Source: Filobasidium wieringae (lineage: Eukaryota > Basidiomycota > Tremellomycetes > Filobasidiales > Filobasidiaceae). Taken from it: a stretch of DNA of 64,000 nt. The position numbers were made by a program, and so were the translations under genes. The notes under the pieces are model-generated. The model saw only the letters and a program-made list of their open reading frames with translations. It searched no databases and was not told the origin of the DNA. How positions within the stretch are numbered: position 1 is the stretch's first letter; each line of letters opens with the position of its first letter. Positions 26,309-39,000 of the stretch are shown in pieces. The stretch lies in the NCBI GenBank assembly GCA_001600055.1, contig BCIV01000020.1, positions 338,309-402,308 on the forward strand. The letters run 5' to 3'.

Positions 26309-28647
26309 TGTTGTTCGTTCTATATCGACTTGTCAATTCTCTTTCGCGCTTGAAGGATGGCCCTTAATGTTTTCTTAAAGTCTTTAGATGCGATTAGGGT
26401 CAGTAGTGAAGAGTATGATGAAGCCTAGATCGAGCTGAGTGGACTAGAACGAAGTGTGGACAAGCTAGATCATACATCGCCTATCAACTCAGCGCTCTAG
26501 CTTTCAGCATATTCACGGCTCGATCGTTCGTGTCCAAACGCGCTCAAATGAAATTCCGGGACGCGACGAGCTCGACTCATCGTCCCAACTACCTGGTCAT
26601 GCTAGTCAACCTGCACCTTGGTAGCTTTGTGAGTAGGCAATATCAGTAATCAATAATACTATCAGTCTGCGGCGCGGCAGGTCAGAGCAGGTGCAGCGAT
26701 GAAAAGGCAAGCAAAGCGAAGAAAATGGACAGCCGGATAAGATTGTGGAAGAAACATATGTGATTTATGTGCATCCACGATGATTCTCTAACAAGCGAGC
26801 AGGTACAAGTTGACGAAATCACGAGATCACTCACCTAAACTGAACCTCGTTGTGACGCATGCCAGAGTAGCTCAGAGCGAGACGACCTATCGATCGGAGG
26901 GATTTCGATCAGTTCCAATCCTTGCCGAAACTCGTTGACACGACAAAAACAGAGAAAAGGGTTCAGAAAAGCCGTGTATCAATCACCCAAACCTCCTTCC
27001 CTTTCCCAACTTCCCCTTCCTACCCTCACGCACGACAGGTCTCCCAAACAAAACGTTCGAGAAAAAAGCCGTCCCTCAGCCTTCGACCGATCCTTCCCTC
27101 GTCCGTCGTCCGGCCACCCAAAACGGGCGACGAGATTTCGAGCGTGCTCAGAAAAAGCTTCAGAGTGAAGGCAATTGTCCCCCGAAGGGTAAACAGGGCG
27201 AGGGGTGTCCCCACCTTCCCTTTTGAGGGGGAAGGCTGAACAAGAGGAAGAGGACGAAGGGGAGGGAAAGAGGATGGAGCTCGGAGAATGGATTGAGCTA
27301 ATGGTGTCATCCTTACAAACAATCGAGAAGGAGAGGGAATCGTTGGAAGTCAAAACCGACACTCACGATTGGAGTCACGCGCACGCGTTCCATGACGGTC
27401 AAGGAGTGAACAGTTACACGTCTAATCAACAAGAAAAGAAACGATCAGCCCTTGATCCTCAAACAACTGCGGTCATTTGCCAAAAATCAGGACCCGCCTA
27501 AGCGGTAAGGGTAGACCCAGCGCACATCCATCCCTCGTCCCTCGTCATCAGGATGAACAAGGACGAAAAGACGGATGGCTTCACACGAAATCAGTTTGAG
27601 TTTTTTTGGTATAGTTTTAGTTGTCCTCTCGGGCTCATCGGAAGCAGAACTGAATAAATTACATCAGGAGATGTGTGTGGGTTTGCGAGTGGGAGGAGTG
27701 GGGTGGATGTATGAGAGGCCGGTGATGCTTACAGTTTACGTGTGTCGGGATCGTCCTGAGAAAACGAGATGAGATTGATGTAACATTCTAAGAGAAGGAC
27801 CGAGACAATCAGTCTTCGTTCAAGTTGCATCTCTTTTGTCCGAATCCAAAAACCTCTCCCAGTCGAACGTTCAGAGGGTGATGCATGCGAATCATTGCTC
27901 ACATTGTCCGAACTTCCCCAACACTCTAAACCCCCTACACCGCTCGACCGAGATCGAGGATGAGGAAGGAGAAGAGAGAAGAGGTCGTAAGGGTAGCCTG
28001 GTTCTAATGATTATCTTCACGACGTTCGTTGAGGAGAGGTTGAAGTTTTCTTGCGAGAGAGAGGGAGTAGGGAGAGATAGGCAAATGGAGACTCACGGAT
28101 TAAGGTAGGAACTACATGGTTGATGTATATATGGGACGACTTCGCTACTTCGGCTCTTGAGTTTGAGAGAGAAGGGGAAGATAGGTGTTCTTATACTTTT
28201 TCAAAGCAGTACGCGAAAGTTTGGTGACTAGATCACGTGAAACAATCGACCGTAAACAATACTTTGTTGACAGCGAGTTCTAATGCATAATCGACGAGAC
28301 TGTCTGTGCTGGTTCAATTCGGCCTAATATATCGAGGAAGCACATCTGATACGTTCACCCCTTGTTGCATATTGCAAACCTGAAGCAGTCTCTTTTTGAT
28401 AGCCACAGAGTAGTGCGGCAACTACTGATTGGCAGCATTCTCATGCGTTATCATGCATGAATATACATCCGATCCGATAATGATCTAATGAAATACATCC
28501 GTTCCGTTCCGTTCGTACACCTCACTCCCTTCAATCAGAAATCTCCAGATCGACCAGACTTCACTAGGTTTACTCTTTACTCTAGTTACTCTACCGGTGT
28601 CACTTATAACTTGGTCAATTTGGCATTCTATTCTGAATATCGAAATA
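26309..28647. other. 2.3 kb region with no convincing gene, including the RFC5 and THI6 promoters
   Basis: Open frames here are short and low-complexity, and none resembles a known protein. On the minus strand there are several good donor-like sequences (for example rc of 27362-27370 and 28092-28098) and YAG acceptors. A spliced non-coding transcript, or a small multi-exon gene I could not recognise, is therefore possible. An E-box-type GATCACGTGA occurs at 28231-28240. The 5' parts of RFC5 (left) and THI6 (right) must draw their promoters from the ends. Confidence 0.4.
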
Positions 28648-31005
28648 ATGGTAGCGGTGGATTATTCTCTGTATCTGGTGACGAGCAGAGACCTCCTGCC
28701 TCCAGGAAAGGTGAGTCATGACTTAGCCATAGCATTCGGTCCGGTCAATAAAGCTGAAGACGGACCTCTAGAATTTCTATGAGTGTTTAGAGGAGGTAAG
28801 GATACTGGTTTATCGAGTTGTCAGAAAGACGCATAACCCCTTACCCCGGCCATCTGACTTTCACAGGCGATAGAAGGTGGAGTAACAATCGTCCAGCTCA
28901 GAGAGAAAGAGATCGATACGGGCGAAGTAAGTCTCGAAGAGTCTCGAATTCTCACGTACCTACTGATGGTGCCCCTGCATTCGGAAAATGTCATCAGTTC
29001 TATGAAATCGCTGTCAAGACCAAACAGATCACGGACAAGCACAACATCCCCTTGATAATAAATGACCGGCTCGATATCTGTCTAGCCATCAACGCTTCGG
29101 GTCTACATATCGGTCAATCGGACCTCCCCTTTCCTCTCGCCCGATCGTTGTTACCTACAGGAGCTATTCTAGGCGTATCCGTCTCTAACATCGAAGAGGC
29201 AAAGGAGGTCAGGGACAAGGGCGGAGTGGATTACGTCGGGGTTGGAGCGGTATGGGAGACTGGGAGTAAGGATGTATCGAAAAAGAAGAAATTGGGACCT
29301 ATGGGAGTGGGAGAAGTTCTAGATATTATCGCGGAGGCCAAGACAAGTCAAGGAGGTAAAGTCGAAAGTGTCGCCATCGGTGAGTCGACTTCAGCTCGAT
29401 TCTGTCGAGATGAAGCTAAATCCATGCCTTATATGTGATCCTTTCCTCTCTATACGCTCATCTTCTGGATTAACAGGTGGCATCCACCTCCCCAACCTTC
29501 CTTTCCTACTACATGCCTCCCTCTCCCCTACCTACCTCTCTTCCCTCTCCGGTATAGCCGTTATAAGCGATATAATCTCCTCCCCTGATCCTCGATTGGC
29601 TGCTTCTCGCCTCAAGGCTTGTGTAGAGGAATACAGGCAGATACGCCAAAGTCCACGCGCCGGTCGTTCGGCTTGGGGAAGGGAACTGCCGGCGGAAAAG
29701 ACAGATATATGGTTGGACGGGGTCGTTGCGCTTATGAAGTTGGTTAGGGAAAAGAAACCTTTGGCTCATCAGGTACGCCTGGGATTGTTTCAAACCGATA
29801 TGGTCTGCAGGGAAGTAATTGTTTGTGTTGATAGATCACTAATACGGTCGTAGCGAACGATTCGGCGAATGCTACACTTGCTCTGGGTGGATCTCCTATT
29901 ATGGCCACACATCCTAGGGATGTGAAGGATTTAAGCGAGAAGATTGATGCGCTCTTGGTCAACTTTGGGTCGGTCATGATTTTCTCATTTACCAGGATTG
30001 ATTACCTGGTGCTGACAGCAACTCTCGTTCTGCAATCATAGAACCATCTCCGATAAGGAAGGAATGATCGTTGCAGGTCAATCCGCCAACTTGAATAAGA
30101 AACCAATTATATTCGATCCCGTTGCAGTTGGTGCTACTGCTTATCGACAAGAGACTGCTAAACGTGAGTCGAGTCATTTACTCTCCAAGCCAAATAGAGG
30201 ATAAAATAGGGGTACCATATCATAGAACTCCTCGATTCTTGGCAACCGACTGTCATTAAAGGGAATGCAGGGGAGATTGGGGCACTCGCTGGATCCCTAG
30301 AGGTAAGCTTGCGATTGATCGATAATTAGAACATTGACACGCTCTAACCGTTCCACGTACCTTCGTTAGGTGGCGAGTAGAGGTGTTGATTCGGTTGGAC
30401 CGGGATTTAGTGATCCGGTAGATGTAGTTGTCAAGCTCGCTCGAAAACAACGTAGTTGCGGTCTTTCTAGCTCGTACCATCCTGGACGCTGATCTGTCCT
30501 TGTTCCGCGGAAAATAGGGGCCATCGTCGTCATGACGGGAGTAGACGATTACATTTCGGATGGAGAAACAGTGATCAAGGTCTCTAACGGTCACGAATTA
30601 GTCAGTACTATAAATGGTAGTTCTTACAGGGCATATATTAATGGAACCTTGACCAGATGGGACTCATCACTGGGAGCGGATGTATGACAGGTAGGTGCAT
30701 CGTTTTCACGATCATTTTCGCAATCTGATGACTATTTCAATCGCATAGGCACGGCGTTGACCGTGTTCTGCGGTGCGGCTCGACACCTGCCTTCCGTCTC
30801 TTCATCTCAATCCATCACAGGTGACCCTCTTCTGGGAGTCCTCGCTGGTTTACTGGTTTATACTATCGCAGGGGAAAAGGCCGGGGTGAGGGCAGACGTA
30901 AAGGGACCGAACACTTTCCGGTCAGCGTTCATCGACGAGATGTACAATTTGAAGGAGGAGGATGTCAGGAAGATGGCTAGGTTCGAGGTTCTTGCTAGGA
31001 AATAG
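28648..31005 (+). CDS. THI6: Bifunctional thiamine-phosphate synthase / hydroxyethylthiazole kinase
   Basis: The fungal THI6 fusion makes thiamine phosphate from HMP-PP and thiazole phosphate (N-terminal domain) and phosphorylates hydroxyethylthiazole (C-terminal domain). The start MVAVDYSLYLVTSRDLLPPG leads into VTIVQLREKEIDTGE, IPLIINDRLDICLAINASG, LHIGQSDLP, GVDYVGVGAVWET and AIGGIHLPN, all TenI/ThiE motifs. The kinase part begins after about residue 240 with ITNTVVANDSANATLALGGS and continues with PIMATHPRDVKDL, KPIIFDPVAVGAT, VIKGNAGEIGALAG, IVVMTGVDDYIS, MGLITGSGCMTGTALTVFC and FIDEMYNL. Around ten introns separate the pieces; predicted length is about 540 aa, like yeast Thi6. I looked for a TPP riboswitch upstream and saw no clear match. 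Confidence 0.95.
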
Positions 31006-31293
31006 TATATTGGCGTCGAGTTTGTACGAATCAAAAGGCACTGGTTGTCGACAGGCGGCACCGCGTGATAGGTGCATCGTCCTGAATGCGGACTGCCGAT
31101 TCCAAGGGAGTCAAGTCAGGCAGACTTGGTCATGCAACCTTACTGTGATCGCTGCTATCCTATAATGATCCCATCCCGCGGTCAAGAAATGTCTATCGTC
31201 CATATACAACTTGCAGGATACGCATCTATCGTCATTATCACCATGAACGCACCAAGAAGGTAGGAACACCGCTTGTTCGGTTTCATCTCTGTC

Positions 31294-32357
31294 TTACGGG
31301 CGTGTGAGGTAGAGTCTTTTTCTCCCGTTGAAGGTCGAAACTGTAATAGGATAACACGTCGTCAGCGTTTTGACAGCTATGAAAGAAAAAACGAGATAAG
31401 GACCCCCGCACTCACATGCCCAATAACAACGCAACAACTTTCATACAATTCTCAAATTCCTTCGCGTTCGGCTCACTTCTAGCGTACCTAGCCTGTTCAA
31501 GCTGTTTCAAGAAGACCAGCATCAAGGGCTTAGCAGATTCTGGGAGTTGAGGGTGGTTTATGAGATGTAAGGACGACATTGGGGGAAGGCGGGGGTCGCG
31601 TGAAGGAGGGGAGGGAGGAAGAGAGTCTAGGGTTTCCACTGATGGAGAGGATGAATATTAGGTGGGACAAGAATCGGAGAAATGGGAGAAGATGAGGAAG
31701 AGAATCTTACACATGAGAATATACATCGATCGGATCCTTTCCCTGAAATAGATCCCTCCGAATTGAGTATCTAGAGAAACCAATCTCAGATCAGTTTGAA
31801 GTATCGGGTTGACGACGAGATTGAACGAACCAGGTTGGCCCCATCCTTCCTGTTTCGCCGCAGTTGGCTGGGAAAGATGAGCAATGACTGCGGTACGATT
31901 ATATTCCGTCATTATATGATCCGCTACGGCCTGAACGATCAATTGCACTTAGAACGCGAACGACCGAGCACATAGGAGAGACTTACCTTAGGAACATCGA
32001 TAGCTTTGATTGGGATGTAGGGTTTCGGCATTGACTGAAATACTCTTCGGACGTGGTACATTCTCCCAAGGATGAGGAAAACTGAGCTTATTATCTGTTC
32101 CAGAGCGCATGCTATTCAATCAGGCATGCATCATTTTTCTCTTCTTCACCTGCGAGACGCACCGTTCCGCTCAGTAATGCAACGATTATAACGATGTTCC
32201 AATTCCTCGCTTGAGAATTATAAGCTTGTTGAGCAAAAGCGGTAACGAAAGCCCCGACCGTCACCCCGACTATAATTTGGGAGAAGAGCGAGACGTAGAA
32301 CGATGGGCGTTTTGTGAGAAAGGTATAGATCGTATTGTGTCGTAATGGGCGAGGCAT
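31294..32357 (-). CDS. Dlt1-like fungal membrane protein (defect at low temperature 1 family)
   Basis: Five exons join to a protein of about 262 aa. The start MPRPLRHNTIYTFLTKRPSF is followed by two membrane helices (IIVGVTVGAFVTAFAQQAY and, across an intron, IVIIVALLSGT-IISSVFLILG). Then come RRVFQSMPKPYIPIKAIDVP and a soluble domain containing DHIMTEYNRTAVIAHLSQP. The C-terminal exons give LHLINHPQLPESAKPLMLVF, ENCMKVVALLLG and, after a final intron, STFNGRKRLYLTRP. Two N-terminal helices plus a (K/R)xYIPI-x-x-x-DVPK motif resemble fungal Dlt1, a protein needed for growth in the cold in yeast whose biochemical role is unknown. The identification is from memory of the family pattern and is moderate. 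It is convergent with THI6. Confidence 0.55.
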
Positions 32358-32720
32358 GGTTGGCTAGTCGTGGGTTAGAAGAGGAGGGGTTTCGCTGAGA
32401 AGGTTACATTGGTGGTCAGTCAAGACTGAATGTAAGAGATTGGCGAGGTCGACTGAGAATATGAGCAGAGTTATTGAGAGGTCGACAAGGATTCTCGAAT
32501 TGCTTCCTCGTTGACCGGATTTGTCAAACAAGCTGACGTCAGCATTTGAGACAATACGTATATCTGGTACTACCAGAGATCAAGACCGCTACTCTACAAA
32601 TACATGCGTTATACATCGCCAAGAACAAATGATATGCAAAGATACAGACTAGGAGACTAGAACCATGTCTTTGCAGCCATACGCAGTTCCGTTCCCATTC
32701 CGAAAACCATACCCCCTGCT

Positions 32721-33595
32721 CTACTCCAACCCAACCTCATAACGATTAGGTTTCGTCTTCTCAAACGGCTTGGGTTTCTTTCCCCTCATCTTCTTCGCCT
32801 TCTTCTCGAACTCTCTCCGACGAGCAGCGGAAGATGAGGAGGAGACGGAATCATCATCGTCCGATGAATCCTGTCCGTTCATTATTTTGTCTGACCGAGC
32901 GAGTTGTCGGGCCCGGATGATCGTATAGGCTGATTCTTCTTCGTCTTCCCCCGGAATCATCTCGAGGTTGTCATTGTCATCATTAGGGTTATTGTTCGAG
33001 ATGGTAGCGTCGGGTTCGGAAGAGTGGGAGCAAGACTCTCCATGCTGGTGCTGATGTTTCTCCCTCTTTTTGCCTTTATCTTTTCTCTTTCGTAAGACGA
33101 CTCTCCTTTCGTTCTCAGGATCTGTTTCCTCTCCGCTCGATCTTGGGGCTTTATCGCTATTTGGTAGTGGTCTTCGAGGAGCGTCATCTTCCGATGAAGA
33201 CGAACCGGAGGAAGAAGATTCCGAAGACGATTCGTCGAACTTCCGAGGTTTATGATAGATACAACAAACTATCATGTAGTTCAATCAAAGAGAGATGAAT
33301 CAGAGAAAGAAACAAATTGATCAGAGGAATATCCTTTTCACTCTCGTCTCAAAGGATACTCACTCTTACTACTCTTCCTCCCCAAATGCTCATTATCCAC
33401 AACTTCCTCATCCCAAACCACCCTTCTTCTACTAACTGGACCTCCTCTCAACCTAAGTACAGCGAATGACGATTCACTACCAGATGCTCCTTCATTTTGG
33501 TCCGGCGATGGATGAGTGTCGGTCACTGTCAGAGACCCTCCCGGATTTGCGGCAGGATTGGCTTGTCGCGTATATGTACGGGGATGAGAAGACAT
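32721..33595 (-). CDS. YPI1: Type 1 protein phosphatase inhibitor YPI1 (inhibitor-3/PPP1R11 family)
   Basis: YPI1 binds and regulates protein phosphatase 1 in the nucleus. The chosen start is MSSHPRTYTRQANPAANPGG (33595). The core reads RRRVVWDEEVVDNEHLGRKS, followed after one intron by SKICCIYHKPRKFDES. It thus has the RVxW-type PP1-binding motif (VVW), the DNEHLGRKSSK box and the Cys-Cys-IYHKP motif of inhibitor-3. The rest is a Ser/Asp/Glu-rich, probably disordered tail with KRKDKGKKREKHQHQHGES, and it ends KPNRYEVGLE. At about 263 aa it is longer than yeast Ypi1 (155 aa), the extra length being the tail. The gene is divergent from GPN1, 305 bp apart. Confidence 0.93.
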
Positions 33596-33900
33596 GCTGG
33601 AATACGAAGGTATTTCCAATCCGATTGAAACTGGCGCTGCTAGCGGTTTTGAACAGGTTTGTATGCGTTGGAGATCTTGGAGATGTGCGAGGATGATAAA
33701 GGGACGCTTCAAGATCACAGAGGTCATACCCTAAATATGCAATCTTACGCCGATCATTATGCGTTCTCGATTTCACTTGACGAATCCTCAGATTGATAAT
33801 TCTTTAAAGTTTGTCAGTCGTCAGGTCAAGTCGATCCTGGAAGCCATTAATGATCTAGTAGCAGGGTTCTATAACCATACAAGCCAAAGAGAATATCGAT

Positions 33901-35628
33901 ATGTCTGATACAACACCGAAAACGACGGATATACCAGCTGCTCAGCCTCAGCCCGAGGCTTCCTCTTCGTCTTCTGCCCCTCCACCTTCTGATGGTCAGG
34001 ATAAGAAGAAGCAACCCGTTTGTGTCATCGTAATAGGAATGGCCGGATCGGTGTGTATCGTTTCAAGAATCAATTAGGTCAGCAAACTGATAGGTAATTC
34101 TCCTTGATAGGGCAAAACGACTCTGTTACAACGGCTCAACTCTCACTTGCACGCTAAGAATACCCCACCATATATCTTGAACTTGGATCCCGCTGTGACT
34201 CACATGCCCTACGAAGCAAATATCGATATCAGAGATACTGTAGATTACAAGGAAGTCATGAAGCAGTAAGTGTCAGAGGTCGAATGAACGATGTTGCTTC
34301 CTTTACTAAAGTCAAATAACGGATCAGATACAACTTGGGACCTAATGGAGGAATCTTGACAGCTTTGAACTTGTTCACCACGAAGTTCGACCAAGTATTA
34401 AATTTTGTTGAGAAGAGGAGCGAGAGTGTAGAGTAAGTTCCTCCTTGTCTTGCCCGCCTGCATGATCATAACCTTCGTCCCGTTCCTTAGTCATATCCTA
34501 CTGGACACTCCGGGTCAGATTGAGATCTTTACCTGGTCAGCCTCCGGATCGATCATCACGGAATCTATCGCCTCGAGTATCCCGACTGTCGTTGCATATG
34601 TCATCGATACGCCACGAACGACCTCGCCCAGCACGTTCATGAGTAATATGTTATATGCTTGTTCGTAAGTGGGATTTCCAGTTTGTTGATTCCAGCCCAG
34701 CAAGATCGACTCACAGCTAATTCAATGATTTTCCCGTTCCTTCAGCATCCTATACAAAACGCGACTCCCCTTCATCCTGGTGTTCAACAAGACCGATGCA
34801 CAATCTCACGACTTTGCGATCGAATGGATGAACGATTGGCAAGCTTTCCAACGAGCATTACAAGCTCCCGCTATGGAAGGAGGCGACGATCCAAGTTATA
34901 TGACCTCGTTGATGAACTCGATGTGTCTTGTTTTGGACGAATTTTATGAGGGATTAAGGAGCGTGGGGGTCAGTGCCATGACGGGGGCGGGAATTGGAGA
35001 GTTTTTCGAGAAGGTCGAAGAGGCCAGGGAGGAGTATGAGAAGTGAGTCGAGTGGAGATTCGGGGATGGGACAGTCTTGCTAATGTTCTAGCAAACCATG
35101 ATAGGGACTACCGACCGGAACTGGAGAAGCAGGCGAAGGAAAAGGTACGTTCTTGATCATCATGACCGTCGATTCCCGTAGCTGATTCAACCGTGGTTTA
35201 TAATCGATAATCGACAGGAAGCAAAGAAAGAGGCCAACAAGCAGGTACAGCTGGAGAAACTCATGAAGGACCTATCAACAAACAACCCCCCGTCCAAAGA
35301 CGGGCGAGTGAGAGCGGGCGGTCTGACAGGGGATGAAAAGCCTGGAGCCGGAATAGCACCTGGTAAGAACCCTTTCGGACCTCACGGGATCAACGAGAGG
35401 GAGGATAGGTGGTATGACGAGGAAGGCGCTGAGGATGAGGATGAAGGTGATTTGGAGAACGATGATGAGCTTGGACCCGACGCTGAGAGAGGTGAGCACG
35501 ACGTGTTTTAGGTCTTCTCCGAATAACCGCTGACTGGGCCGTTATCGCTTGTAGAACAAGGGTTCCCGGGGGATCGAGCGTTTGGAGGAGAAGGGTATGG
35601 AGACTCTCAATGGGCTCGACCTAATTGA
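33901..35628 (+). CDS. NPA3: GPN-loop GTPase 1 (Npa3/XAB1), RNA polymerase II import factor
   Basis: GPN1 is a cytoplasmic GTPase, partner of GPN2/GPN3, needed for assembly and nuclear import of RNA polymerase II. After a Ser/Pro-rich leader ([14 protein letters not shown]...), the G1 loop [16 protein letters not shown] is split by an intron after the first Ser. Then follow YILNLDPAV, the defining GPN loop in [31 protein letters not shown] (G3), VFNKTDAQ (G4) and [13 protein letters not shown] (G5 region). The C-terminus is helical and charged ([20 protein letters not shown]), then acidic, and ends DSQWARPN at 35628. About seven introns; roughly 405 aa, the normal size. Confidence 0.95.
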
Positions 35629-36075
35629 AAGAGGAAACCAGTCCAGTGTATCACCATGTATCAATATATGTTGTGCCTAGGCATAAGAGCCATTTGTGCT
35701 TGGCGCGTGTGACTGGAAAGGATTCCAGTATGCGATAAACTAGATGATCGTGTGTAGCATATGCTACCAGACCTCGGCCTTGACATGCGAGTCACCACAT
35801 TACCACCAGATCGTATTCATAGGCGTAAGCATACATCAGACTCGTCTTGCCCCTAGACGAGCCTTCAGCCACTAGCACTGTCTCGTCATTTGGACCCGTC
35901 ATCCATCGTCTCTTCGTTCTCCACACGATTACTAGCCTTTCCCGCGAGACAGAGAAATCGTCAGAACGACATCGAGACAGCGGTCGATTTCGAACAGGTT
36001 CATATACCCCTTCTACCTCTTTCAGATAAGGAGGATAAACCAGCTAGAAACAAGTGGACACGGAGAGACGGAAGG

Positions 36076-39000
36076 ATGAAGTTCGGGTAAGATATGATTG
36101 GAGTGTAGACCGCTCAAGATTTTAACGCTCAATACCGACGCAATTCAACAATAGAACTCTTTTGGAACTCAACTCGAACATCGAGTGGTTCGATAAATAT
36201 GTCGAGTAGGTCAAGGGTGTCTAGGTGTTAGATTCGCGATTCGCAGTCGCTCATTCAGCTACATATCCTGCACGCAGCTATGACGGTCTCAAGAAGATGT
36301 TCCCTGCAGAGCCATTTGAGCAATCCTATCGATCTGTTCAATCGCAAGACCCCGAAGCGTCTCCTCTCTTGAACTCCACACCGGATGTTCGATCAGGAGC
36401 ATCTGAGGAAGAATTCGTGGCTGCATTAGACAGGGAGAGAAACAAGGTCATCGATTTCTACAAGGAAACTGAGAAGGATTTGGAAGCTGCTCTTGATCTG
36501 GTTCTAAGCGAAGTCAGGGTCCTCGAGGACAGGGAATCAGAGGATGTGATTGAAGAAGAGGAAGAGGGTTTCGAGGACGTACCAGAACCGACTACCGATG
36601 CTGGGGATCTGGAGCTAGGCCATGGGCTCGAACAGAGCACCGACACTTTGACCCAACGACCCCCTCCTTCCCCTCGATCTAACAACAATCTCGGATTCAT
36701 CAAATCACTTCAATCGAGATTTTTGACTTCCTCAGATCCTCAGAGGGATGAAGCAGATCTATTAGAAGCTTCCCTGACCCCCCAGGTTCAGAACGCAAGG
36801 GAAGACAGTCGAAATCGATCTCGTTCTACTGCTGGAGTCAGGAGGAATCGTATGATGAGGAATCCATCGGATTTCAGCCATGGACGAAGGACGAGTGACG
36901 AGATCGACCGAAGAAGGATGAGCGCTTCGTCCGCTTCCTCAGGCGGGATGGGAGCTGCATCGAGGTACAGGGGGAACCTAGGCTTGGTCCCCATGACCGA
37001 ACCTACACCTCTGACGGAAAGCATCTTCTCCCACAACTCGTCTGCGGGATTTGGCAATAATTATAACCAACCTCGCTTAAGTGGAGACAACGGTGATCCT
37101 GTCGATTACATATGGACAGCTTCTTCCGATTACGGAAAGGTCCTCAGGATTGGGTTCAAGAAGAGGATAGCGAGAATATGGTTGGATGGACATGCTCTTC
37201 GAGGATTTGCCGAGCTAAACATGACGGCTTTCGAAAAGATCTTGAAGAAGTGAGTCTGCTCAAGGCTTTCGTAGTTCTTTTATTGATGGTCCATTTAGGT
37301 ACGACAAGAACACCGGATCTAAGGTAAATACGTTGAGGTATATTCTTTCTGATACATGCTGACGATGTAGCAAAATTTCTACATAGCTCAAGAAACGATA
37401 TATCGATACCTCAGTCTTGACTTCTCATCCATGGAAAACGCAAGTGAAGGACAGGTTAGAAGAAACTATGGACCGTATCCTCTATCTGTACGGAAGGGTA
37501 GCTGCTGGTGGAGACCTTGAGTTGGCCAAGCAACAGTTGAAGGCCCAGCTAAGAGAAAAGGTATGTCAGGAGGCTTGGTTAGCAATCATTACGATAGCTC
37601 TTGATGGGTATCGCGTAATCAGATCGTGGTCGACAGAGAGACTATCTGGTCGAAGATGGTTGGAGAGAGAAGACAACAAGACACACAGCTCAAGGTCGTC
37701 ACTGAAGGCCATTCGGCATCCGAGAAGACGCACAGTCTCGTCCGTACTCCCCTGGGAAGTTTGAGAGTGCCGACCTGGCTGAGCGGGAAAGCTATCATCT
37801 TTGTCTTTGCCGTCATCGTCCTGGGAGTTATTATCAAAGTCCAGCCATTTGATCGGGTAGAAGAAAGCAATTGCTTGGCCATGTTGGTCTTCTCTACTTT
37901 GCTTTGGGCGACAGAGGTAGGTCTTGCTGTGCTTGCAATCGCATGTTCCAAGCTGATTGTCAGAAAACCTTTAGGCTATCCCCCTCTTTGTGACGAGTTT
38001 CTTCGTACCTTTCCTAACCGTCACTCTTGGTGTTCTTCGAACAACGGATGGCACTGATGCTCGAATGCCAGCTAATGACGCAACCAAGTATATCTTCTCT
38101 GTCATGTTCTCCCCTACAATCGGACTCTTGCTCGGAGGATTCACTATCGCCGCTGTTTTATCCAAGACTCGGTTGGATGTCATGACTGCCTCTCGAGTCT
38201 TGAACGCTGCAGGGTCTAAGCCCAGCGTGGTTTTGCTTGTTTTGATGTGCATTGCCACGTTCGCTAGTATGTGGATCAGTAACGTTGCAGCTCCTACACT
38301 ATGTTACGCTTTGATCAAGGTAGGCCAGGAAAGGGTAGATCTTTTATTACACCTGTACTGAATTGCCCTCCTTTTAGCCCATTACAGACGAATTGTCACC
38401 GAAGTCGGCTTTCTCGAGGTGTCTGATTGTACGTCGCTTCCTTGACGTCGCGCACTTTAGTCTACTTACCAGTACCATTTTCGACAGATCGCAATTGCTC
38501 TTGCTTCCAACATCGGTGGTCAGGCATCGCCCATATCATCTCCCCAGAACCTGATCGGTCTCGCAGCCATGTCTCCTCCCCTCTCCTGGCTTCAATGGTT
38601 CGCCATTTCTCTTCCCGTCGCGACTGTCTCTATCGTAGCCATCTGGTCCTACTTGCATCTCGGTTATCGATGGGAGCATGATCTGACCATCCCCAGAATG
38701 AGGAAGAACACGGACCCGTTGACTTGGACTCATTGGTATGTCCTCCTGATTACCGCCATCACTATCGCCATGTGGTGTATGGAGAAGAAGTTCGAGGCCT
38801 GGGTCGGAGACATGGGAACTATCGCTATTTTCCCTATCATTGCCTTTTTCGGAACGGGTATCTTGTCCAAGGTCAGTCCGAGTTCGACATCGTTTCCGTT
38901 GAGATACGTTTTCCTGATGCTTTTCCTGTTGTCGCCGAGCAGCAAGACTTCCATTCGTTTCAATGGTCCATTGTTTTCATCGCCATGTCTGGTTCGGCAC

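Noticed and set aside
26862..26885. tRNA-like GTAGCTCAG motif (D-arm look)
   Set aside because: No anticodon stem, T arm or matching acceptor stem can be folded around it.
27483..27556. Possible C/D-box snoRNA on the minus strand (TGATGA ... CTGA)
   Set aside because: The boxes are spaced suitably, but the flanks (CATCC against TTTTT) cannot form the required terminal stem, and no clear C'/D' pair is seen.
28100..28647. TPP riboswitch upstream of THI6
   Set aside because: I looked for the conserved TPP core pairs (CTGAGA and the ACCTGA region) in the right order and spacing and did not find them.
35890..36075. Upstream in-frame ATG extending the phosphate transporter
   Set aside because: SPX domains of this family begin at or very near the N-terminus, and MKFG at 36076 gives a normal start; the extension has no conserved feature.
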